Origin: Patiria miniata
Taxonomy: Eukaryota; Echinodermata; Asteroidea; Valvatida; Asterinidae
Direction: 5' to 3'
Length of the DNA stretch: 64,000 nt
Assembly: GCF_015706575.1 (NCBI RefSeq)
Contig: NW_024037075.1
Coordinates: 13,763,746 to 13,827,745 of the forward strand
In this document: positions 58,801 through 64,000 of the stretch, piece after piece
How positions within the stretch are numbered: the stretch's first letter is position 1
Layout: each line of letters starts with the position of its first letter
Made by a program: the position numbers and the translations under genes
Notes under the pieces: generated by a model
Database searches by the model: none
The model's input: only the letters and a program-made list of their open reading frames with translations
Told to the model about the DNA's origin: nothing

Positions 58801-61800
58801 TCGACCAATAGGAATGCGTAAACTGTCTTAGGTATTTATGAATGTTACTTTTCTTTTGAATGATATCATTTTAGGTGGAATCATTTCTCAGGATATGTGA
58901 TACCAGTCCTTTCTTCACTTTGAGCAAGGTTTAACTGACATTAATTCGGTAGAAACTTTTCTTTTGGACATTCTTCTCTGGAATTTTGAACAAAATGCAT
59001 GAAAAGAAAATAATCCTATATGCCTGTAAACACCAACAGGAGATTTCCTTGGGTGAGAATGCAGAGTGGAGCAGAGATCTGCGGAAGGATCTGCTGAGCT
59101 GTATTGGTCTGCACAACTGGCTGCTGATCTACACAGCGCGTGATAGCAAGAATGCCATGGAATTCCTGAACGCCTTCAACACAGTGGCGCCACGTTTGGG
59201 AATTGAAACCAGACCACCCTTAATGTAAGGCTGCTTACAAGATTGTTAGTCAAGTTATTTGAGTCGAGTCCAACTCCAGGTGTTGAGGCAATTGGGTCGA
59301 GTCAGAGTCCAAATTTGGAAGCAATAGGGTCGAGTCTGAGTCCAAGTTTGGAAGCAATAGGGTCGAGTCTGTGAGTCCAAGTTTGGAAGCAATTGGGTCA
59401 AGTCTGAGTCCAAATTTGGAAGCAGTTAGGTCGAGTCCGAGTCCAAGTTTTGAAGTGATGGGGTCGAGTCTGGAGTCCAAGCTGGAAGCAACTAGGTCTG
59501 AGTCAAGGTTTGAAAGCAGTTTGGTCGAGTCTGAATCCAAGTTTGGAAGCAGTTGGGTCAAGACTGAGTCCAGGTTTGGAAACAAATGGGTCGAGTCTGA
59601 GTCCAAGTTTGGAAGCAATTGGAACGAGTCTGAGTCCAAGTTTGGAAGCAATTGGGTCGAGTCTGAGTCCAGGTTTGGAAGCAATTTTGTCGAGTCCGAG
59701 TCTGAGTCTCAAGTTGCCAAAAACTTTTCTGTGGAGAGCAGTGAAGCATGACTGAATCTGCCTGCTTGCCATGAGCTTAACGACACCAACACATTGTGCA
59801 GGGATTTGAAGTGTTTCTGTACTCCACAGAAGATTGCCTCAAAATATTTTGGAGTGTGGATGCCAACTCGATTGGCTAAAGTGGTTTTGCCAATCTTGAA
59901 GGGCTTTAAAGTGCAGAATTTGTTGCTATCCTTTTTCTCTCTCTCATTATTTTTGTTGGTGTTCTTTAGATGTGAGTTACGTGATGACCGAACCGAAAGC
60001 TTCATTCGTGCTCTCCGACAGAACTTGAGTCCCCAGACACAGATGGTGAGTGTGATTAAAGGCTGCCTTCTCAATTATGACTTGAAAGCCTGTACTCCCA
60101 TAGCCTTGACCAAGTCTGTCTACTTGTTCCCTGAGAGAAGACTGTTTACCATAGCCTGAACTACTTATCATAGTGAGCATATAGTTTGCGTGAAGGCTGT
60201 CTTTCGCCTCGACTGTTGGGGAAAAGTTAGATATGTGTGTGTGGGGCGTAATGAAGCGTGCAGATAAGCAAGGGGATCGTTGAGGCTACTGTGCACGGCG
60301 CAGTGTTGTGGCAATTCACATGTACAGTACAACGGGTACGCAAATTAGGCTAATATGTAGCGGCCGCTTGCTACGGGAACAAGTAGACAGACTTGGTCAG
60401 GATCAAGGCTAGTATTCCCATCAAATGTCATCGGAAGCTGTTTTTTGAAGTGAACTTGCATGCTCAGTCGCCTCATTGCCTTATTTTCACAAAGCCTAAT
60501 AAGCACTTTTACCAGTAGTATTCAGAATTTTGTTTACTTTTTTGTTCCACCGTTACCCAGGTTGTGTGTATCCTACCAACTATTCGTAAGGATCGCTACG
60601 ACGCCATCAAGAAGTTCTGCTGTCTAGAGGCGCCGGTACCCAGCCAGTGCATTGTGGGTCGCACTATCAACAAGAAACAGACCGTCATGTCCGTAGCTAC
60701 CAAGATTGCTATGCAAATTAACTGCAAGATGGGCGGAGAGTTGTGGACAGTTTTAATTCCAGTAAGTTGTGCAATGCTATTCAATCTCATGAATATGTAT
60801 GAGCTGTACACTTGTTCTTCTTTTTTAACATTTTTTAAATGCAACATTCCAAACAAGTTTTTTTCCCCAAATACATCAATGTTGGCAGTTGTGATGTTTG
60901 TATCCAAATGAGAAATTTTTGGCTAACGTTGGCAAATGTTTTCATTGTTAACGGCGGGCTTAGACATGAGTCAATGCCATCTTAACCCGTTAGTCCCTGT
61001 ACCGCCCCAAAGCACCCTACCTGTTAACTACTTATACCGCCCAAAACCACCTCAGCACTTTGCAGTAAATACAGTGTATAACAGTGACTCGAGTCGAGTC
61101 GAGTCATTTTAAAGAAGTGACTTGAGTCAAGTCGAGTCATTAGGTCAAGAAGGTCGAGTCGAGTCGAGTCACAGTGTGGAGTCGAGTCGAGTCAAGTATT
61201 TAGCTCGAGTCAATTCGAGTCACAAATATTTGAGCACTGTACAATAAAAAAAAACACAAAAGAGAAAGTCATTTTTTGGCTTTTTAAATATTACATTCGG
61301 GCTACTGCATGTGGCGACACCACATTTGACTCTTAATGAAAATAAAAAGGGGGTGCCAGCTGATTATCATTCAACTAATGGGGACACTGATCAAACCACG
61401 TATGTATATGTATACAATATTCGCGAACATTAAACGTGACGTGAACAAAAACCAGCACCGGCGTAAGTCATTGCAGATGTTTTTCGCAAATTTTTGCTTT
61501 TATTTTTGGGACTCGAGTCTTATTAGCCTTCTTCGAGTCGAGTCGAGTCATTTGCTTGCAGTGACTCGAGTCGAGATTGAGTCATTTGCCCTTAAGCACT
61601 CGAGTCAAGTCGAGTCACCAAGAATTGTGACTTGAGTCGGACTCGAGTCGAGTCATAGACTCGAGTGATTACAATTAAAGTGCAGTAGATAAATTTGGTG
61701 TCTGGTTCCCAGACTGCGGCCTTACTATTGTTGCATAAAAAATTAATCAGTGACCAGTCTAATTTCTGGGACATACTAGGGTTTTGTAACTGAGTCACAA

Positions 61801-63665
61801 AAAAAGGTTCCAATTTTTAAAGGGGCTGCAGAGAAACCTTTAAAACATGCATGACCATTAATTCAAGTAGAAACTTGCAAAAACAACTTTAAAAAGTGCT
61901 CCCAAATTCATCCGTGTTGGCCATTTGTGAGAAACTGCTTCATTGTTAGCAACCGAGTTGTGAAGATATCATGTATACATGTAGTATGCTCTGTCTCCTG
62001 ACGACAGGCAGAGCATACTGTCCAAAACGTTGAGTTTCTCCCGGTTCTTTTCAGAACCTGACAAACTCATAAAAGAGATTGGTCACATACATGTAGTGCT
62101 ACCGTAAATCTTTATCTTATTGTGAACATTTGTCAATCTACACAGCCAAATAAAGAGCTGGAGATTCCTTTACATTTTATGTAAATGTTTCACTTTTTGT
62201 AAGTTCGTTGCTTTGTGCAGATAGTTTTACATGCACCCTATTACAGTTTTTGAGTTTATTCATAAGTTCCAGTGAATTCATGTATTGATGCATGCTTGCA
62301 ATACAATGAATTGGTGTTCTACAAAAGTTAAATAGCTTCGTCTTTAGCTCATTCTGTCTCCATTTGTCTTTCCATTTTCCTTCAGTCCAAAATGTTGATG
62401 ATGGTGGTAGGAATCGACTCTTATCACGACTCCGCCACTAGAGGGCGCTCTGTCGGTGGCTTTGTCGCTTCCATGAATCATGACCTTAGTAGGTGAGTAC
62501 ACTATTTGGTCATTATTTCACAGTGTTACTTTTCATGCAGTCGTAAGCCAATTCGGCTGCACAGCTTTAGTAACTTGAGCCTCGTGGTTACTGCAGCTGT
62601 ACATATGAGGAGCATTTAGCATGGACAGTGTCGCTAGCAGAAAGTAGATATCAACAGTAGGTCTTCTGAATCGCATCCCAATTCCATACTTCTTGTGGAT
62701 TAGCTTGATACAATCCAAAATTTGCCGAATTACAAACCAACTGCTAACGGAAACTTTCAAAAATGCATCACATGACGCATCTTTACCCTGTGAAATAATT
62801 CTGCATGAAATAGTGTCATTCTGAAGAAAAAAAGTGTTTGAAGGTGCAAGGTGAATCCAGTAACTAGACCCCAACAAATTGTGCATACATTTTCTCAGTT
62901 TTCTCAAAATGTAGAGTATCCACTGAGCTGAAGCTTCAACGAGTTTAGTTGTTATGCACCTTTCTTTAAGATTTTAAGCAATTTTTGGGTTCTTCAAACG
63001 GAAAAAATTGCACACAAAAATGATCCTATGGACCTTTTAAAATATTTGTCGCTCGCCATGTTATTGTGTTTACAGGTACTTTTCACGATGTACATTCCAG
63101 CACACAGGACAGGAGCTCATTGATGGTCTCAAAGTCTGCATGACAAGTAAGTATCTGACGGAGCACACATGCTTGGAGGGACAGTGGGTGTGAAATGTTT
63201 TCCGTCCCGATTTTGCTTCTATCAGCGTCCCAATTTTGCTTTTCGAATCTCCATGCTATACACCATTATCACGTTGCGGTTATCTTGATTTTTTTCCCAT
63301 TCAAATCAACACAACCAAAGCGAGGCTAGAAGGAAAAGTAGTCTGGTTCCTTTTTGCACAAAAACATTATCATTCAGTACTGTTATTGGATACAGGGAAC
63401 ATGACTGAAATAGTGGCAGCATGACAAAGGTCTATTGCAATCTGCCAGTCTGCCCTCCCTTGGTTACGCTGCTGGTCATTTCCCTGCATGTATATATTTT
63501 TTTTTGTTTAGGCGCATTGAGGAAGTTTAAAGAAATCAACGGTAAGTTGCCCGAAAGAGTCATCATTTATCGCGATGGCGTCGGTGATGGGCAACTGCCG
63601 GCTGTGGTGGAGTATGAACTACCGCAAGTGATTGATACCTTCAGGATGATAGGAACAGACTATAG
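46889..63665 (+). CDS. piwil1: Piwi protein (PIWIL1/Seawi type), 5' part of gene, 15 coding exons
   Basis: Piwi proteins bind piRNAs in germ cells and silence transposons. Coding exons: 46915-47134, 47735-47950, 48556-48770, 49722-49846, 50897-50977, 52541-52735, 55396-55570, 56356-56534, 57630-57750, 59040-59224, 59970-60045, 60561-60761, 62386-62492, 63076-63146, 63512-63665. All GT-AG and phases agree, giving 773 codons. Residues 1-120 are RG-rich ([14 protein letters not shown]), expected sites for arginine methylation and Tudor binding. PAZ spans about 300-400; MID has [12 protein letters not shown] and PSQCI; PIWI shows D674 (VVGIDSYHD), E712 (GQELIDGLK) and D744 ([10 protein letters not shown]). 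Spacings 38 and 32 equal human PIWIL1 D633/E671/D703. The final His and about 120 residues lie beyond the window. The start ATG at 46915 follows an acceptor at 46888. Confidence 0.96.
46915..47134 (+). CDS. piwil1: piwi coding exon 1
   Basis: Residues 1-73: [20 protein letters not shown] onward, Gly/Arg/Pro-rich. Donor GTGGGT. GC-rich relative to all surrounding sequence. Confidence 0.9.
47491..47708. mobile_element. Tc1/IS630-type MITE in piwi intron 1
   Basis: Ends CAGTGTGAGTAAAAAACC and GGTTTATACTCACACTG; TA at the left. The inside (CATAGTTTCATTCTGTAGCA etc.) matches the transposon remnant at 36905-37130, so it is probably an internally deleted derivative. It ends 26 bp before the exon 2 acceptor. 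Confidence 0.75.
47735..47950 (+). CDS. piwil1: piwi coding exon 2
   Basis: Residues 74-145, second RG cluster ([20 protein letters not shown]). The acceptor lies 26 bp after a MITE end. Confidence 0.92.
48556..48770 (+). CDS. piwil1: piwi coding exon 3
   Basis: Residues 146-217, start of the conserved N domain: [20 protein letters not shown], then [18 protein letters not shown]. Confidence 0.95.
49082..49581. mobile_element. Palindromic MITE in piwi intron 3
   Basis: TA-flanked; almost the whole 500 bp is one inverted repeat (AGTGAAGTTCTGCATGTAGC at the left, complement at the right; centre near 49330). Related elements at 52857-53347 and 57965-58234. Confidence 0.85.
49722..49846 (+). CDS. 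piwil1: piwi coding exon 4
   Basis: Residues 218-258, ending [16 protein letters not shown], equivalent to human PTSPVCLQFYNIIFRR. Confidence 0.95.
49887..50423. mobile_element. TTAA-flanked element in piwi intron 4
   Basis: Flanked by TTAA (49883-49886, 50424-50427), ends CCCTAAACCCC and GGATTAGGG, with several ATCCTCAATCCTCCAAAAT tandem words inside. A palindromic tRNA-derived element (50102-50340) is nested in it. Confidence 0.65.
50102..50340. repeat. Palindromic tRNA-derived element
   Basis: Near-perfect 110-bp arms: ATTATAGGTTTTGCCCTTCA at the left and TGAAGGGCAAAACCTATAAT at the right; both arms contain the B-box-like GACTCGAACCCACGACCTCC or its complement. Single-arm copies occur near 57443-57486, 31320-31435 and 12828-13150. 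Confidence 0.85.
50897..50977 (+). CDS. piwil1: piwi coding exon 5
   Basis: Residues 259-285: [20 protein letters not shown]; linker before PAZ. Confidence 0.95.
51667..52403. mobile_element. TIR element in piwi intron 5
   Basis: Inverted ends: CATATTGTCGCTTTGCTCAC and its counterpart GCGAGTAAAGCGACAATATG, followed inwards by GTGACAAAAAC-type sequence. About 740 bp, no coding frame. Confidence 0.65.
52541..52735 (+). CDS. piwil1: piwi coding exon 6 (PAZ start)
   Basis: Residues 286-350: [20 protein letters not shown] then [16 protein letters not shown], the entry into the PAZ domain that holds the 2'-O-methylated 3' end of the piRNA. Confidence 0.95.
52857..53347. mobile_element. Palindromic MITE in piwi intron 6
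   Basis: TA at both sides (52855-52856, 53348-53349), ends CAGGGTGAGTCAAG and CTCACCTTG. Same family as 49082-49581. Confidence 0.82.
53350..54205 (+). repeat. Degenerate GGTTCAGTT-type repeats and C tracts
   Basis: 53350-53690 is made of TTCGGTTCAGTT-like words, a degenerate flank of the minisatellite that follows. 53705-54090 is a C-tract-rich repeat related to 34080-34500. Confidence 0.6.
54206..55190 (+). repeat. ~15-bp minisatellite GGATCAGTTGGGTTT
   Basis: About 65 units of 13-15 bp (GGATCAGTTGGGTTT, GAGATCAGTTGGGTT, GGATCAGTTGGTTT). Several frames stay open, giving artificial Phe/Gly/Ser/Val- or Trp/Ile/Ser-rich proteins. Within piwi intron 6. Confidence 0.95.
55191..55313. mobile_element. 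Small TIR element (CAGGCATGCAACT ends)
   Basis: CAGGCATGCAACT and AGTTGCATGCCTG bound 123 bp; TTTCCTCTTTTTT occurs twice inside. A TTCCCAGTTGCATG piece also lies at 24-37. Confidence 0.6.
55396..55570 (+). CDS. piwil1: piwi coding exon 7 (PAZ)
   Basis: Residues 351-409: [20 protein letters not shown], then [17 protein letters not shown]; near-identical to the human [13 protein letters not shown] region. Confidence 0.96.
56356..56534 (+). CDS. piwil1: piwi coding exon 8
   Basis: Residues 410-468: [20 protein letters not shown] then [15 protein letters not shown]. Linker 2 region. Confidence 0.95.
56690..57390. repeat. Dispersed GACTCG/GAGTC-rich repeat in piwi intron 8
   Basis: Two clusters of GACTCGGACTCG-like words at about 56690-56865 and 57250-57385 flank unrelated sequence with C tracts. 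Similar clusters: 26690-26830 (GGTCTCGGTC), 59260-59715, 61080-61670. Confidence 0.6.
57630..57750 (+). CDS. piwil1: piwi coding exon 9
   Basis: Residues 469-509: [20 protein letters not shown]; corresponds to the human region around [20 protein letters not shown]. Confidence 0.92.
57965..58234. mobile_element. MITE in piwi intron 9
   Basis: TA-flanked, ends CAGGGTGGGTAAAAA and TTTTTACTCACCCTG; a 270-bp member of the family at 49082 and 52857, lacking the central part. Confidence 0.8.
58400..58860. repeat. Repeat related to 1450-1750 and 18970-19265
   Basis: Shares GCACATATTTATTCCCATTC, ATAAATACCTTTTCGGT, and TCTCGACCAATAGG with the two duplication copies, in the same order. It carries TTTAAGACCAGCT/CCGTTTAAGACCGGC words near its right end. 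Confidence 0.55.
59040..59224 (+). CDS. piwil1: piwi coding exon 10 (MID)
   Basis: Residues 510-570: [20 protein letters not shown] then [17 protein letters not shown]. Corresponds to human LDNWLLIYTRRNYEAANSL. Confidence 0.93.
59265..59715 (+). repeat. ~33-bp minisatellite in piwi intron 10
   Basis: About 13 units of TTTGGAAGCAATTGGGTCGA plus GTCTGAGTCCAAG. The unit is a multiple of three, so frames stay open on both strands (Ser/Leu/Pro/Asp-rich); these are not genes. It starts 40 bp after exon 10. Confidence 0.92.
59970..60045 (+). CDS. piwil1: piwi coding exon 11 (MID)
   Basis: Residues 571-596: [20 protein letters not shown] then QTQM, like human VDDRTEAYLRVLQQKVTADTQ. Confidence 0.94.
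60093..60421. mobile_element. Inverted-repeat element in piwi intron 11
   Basis: TAGCCTTGACCAAGTCTGTC then TACTTGTTCCC at the left; GGGAACAAGTAGACAGACTT then GGTCAGGATCAAGGCTA at the right. No coding frame. Confidence 0.65.
60561..60761 (+). CDS. piwil1: piwi coding exon 12 (MID 5'-phosphate pocket, PIWI start)
   Basis: Residues 597-663: [57 protein letters not shown]. The Tyr, Lys and Gln of the MID phosphate pocket are present. Confidence 0.96.
61078..61670. repeat. GACTCGAGTCGAGTC repeat clusters in piwi intron 12
   Basis: Two clusters of GACTCGAGTCGAGTC-like words (61085-61225 and 61510-61665) flank about 280 bp of unrelated sequence, as in intron 8. The words are self-complementary, so the clusters can fold on themselves. 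Confidence 0.7.
61983..62018. repeat. Short hairpin near a Penelope-tail-like motif
   Basis: AGTATGCTCTG and CAGAGCATACT form an 11-bp stem around TCTCCTGACGACAGG. The CTGACGACAGGC and CAAAACGTTGAG words recall the sequence often seen near ends of Penelope-like elements; weak evidence. Confidence 0.4.
62386..62492 (+). CDS. piwil1: piwi coding exon 13 (catalytic Asp 1)
   Basis: Residues 664-698: [20 protein letters not shown] then [14 protein letters not shown]. The aspartate of VGID is the first slicer residue. Confidence 0.96.
62493..63075 (+). other. piwi intron 13
   Basis: Intron with a minus-strand open frame (62533-62907) that matches nothing I know. Near 62930-63010 the sequence resembles the right part of the MITE at 11551-12028 (AGATTTT-A-G-ATTTTT words). 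Nothing else seen. Confidence 0.5.
63076..63146 (+). CDS. piwil1: piwi coding exon 14 (Glu finger)
   Basis: Residues 699-722: [20 protein letters not shown]. Glu712 aligns with the glutamate finger of the DEDH slicer set. Confidence 0.95.
63512..63665 (+). CDS. piwil1: piwi coding exon 15 (catalytic Asp 2)
   Basis: Residues 723-773: [20 protein letters not shown] then [15 protein letters not shown]. The internal GGTAAG at 63540 could mimic a donor but the frame and homology run through it. The next exon, expected to begin like human PRLTVIVVKKR, is outside the window. Confidence 0.96.
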
Positions 63666-64000
63666 GTAGGTTGAGTTCTATCCCTGTGTCGTAGTTGAGT
63701 CCGTTACCAGTCCATCACACATGTCCAGTCATGGGTAACAGCATAAATAGTGATATTGGAATGTTTTTCGTAGAGTTCGTTTGAATAGCTTGTGACATTG
63801 TTTGTGATGGACTAAACTACAGCGCGTCCCCAAATGCCGCAACATATTTTTGCAAGGCTCTAGCGTCACTGTGGAAACACGTACCGCCATTATTTTTATA
63901 TCATTTTAAAGCTTGGAATCCTAAGTTTATCCCTGGTAAGTATTGGTTTGATTTTCAAAAAAGTTTTGAAATTTGTGTTCAAATAAAGGCATATCAAAAA
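63666..64000 (+). other. Start of piwi intron 15
   Basis: Follows donor GTAGGT. The remaining 335 bp hold no recognised exon; the next piwi exon must lie beyond the window. Confidence 0.8.

Noticed and set aside
59250-59772. Open frames on both strands rich in Leu/Asp/Ser/Pro
   Set aside because: Translations of the ~33-bp minisatellite in piwi intron 10.
63540-63546. GGTAAG as the donor of a short piwi exon
   Set aside because: Reading through keeps homology to human PIWIL1 ([14 protein letters not shown] region) and correct phase to the donor at 63666.

Overview
This is animal nuclear DNA: spliced genes with GT-AG introns, a vertebrate/echinoderm-like Piwi protein, an NLR immune receptor, very many short inverted-repeat DNA elements (MITEs), tRNA-derived repeats and minisatellites. 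A 500-base run of N marks a draft-assembly gap. A large NACHT-LRR receptor without a Death fold, dense MITEs and ACATGTACATG-type AT/GC-mixed sequence suggest a marine invertebrate deuterostome (echinoderm most likely; amphioxus or hemichordate not excluded). The species cannot be fixed from the window.

Layout. (1) 1-15.9 kb and about 17.55-32.4 kb are two copies, in direct order, of one segmental duplication. Each holds a SURF1 penultimate exon (4236-4317; 21336-21417), a palindromic tRNA-derived element, older MITEs shared by both copies, and a three-exon NLR gene (copy 1, 11287-15893, 973 codons, open; copy 2, 27192 onward, frame-shifted near 32155-32218 and cut by the gap at 32384-32883). 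Younger events distinguish the copies: two MITEs at 5.9-7.5 kb and one at 11.55-12.03 kb only in copy 1, a 2.9-kb Harbinger-type element only in copy 2, and a 14-bp minisatellite with about 10 versus 2 units. (2) 33-46.8 kb has no gene I can support. It carries a Tc1/IS630-type transposase tail (minus strand, 37.3-37.4 kb), a 513-bp element with a 9-bp target duplication (36159-36671), and a 2.7-kb foldback element with ~71-bp tandem units in opposing orientation (40120-42802). (3) 46.9 kb to the window end is a Piwi gene on the plus strand, 15 coding exons with perfect phase agreement, from the arginine-glycine-rich N terminus to the second catalytic aspartate of the PIWI domain; the last exons lie outside the window.

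The most interesting points are a short second exon of the NLR gene that encodes a Gly/Asn/Val-rich, possibly amyloid-type (RHIM-like) signalling motif in place of a Death-fold domain and that differs between the two copies more than its own flanking introns; the duplicated lone SURF1 exon; the foldback element; and the Piwi introns, which are packed with hairpin-forming MITEs. No LTR retrovirus, Polinton, CRISPR array or intact tRNA gene was seen.
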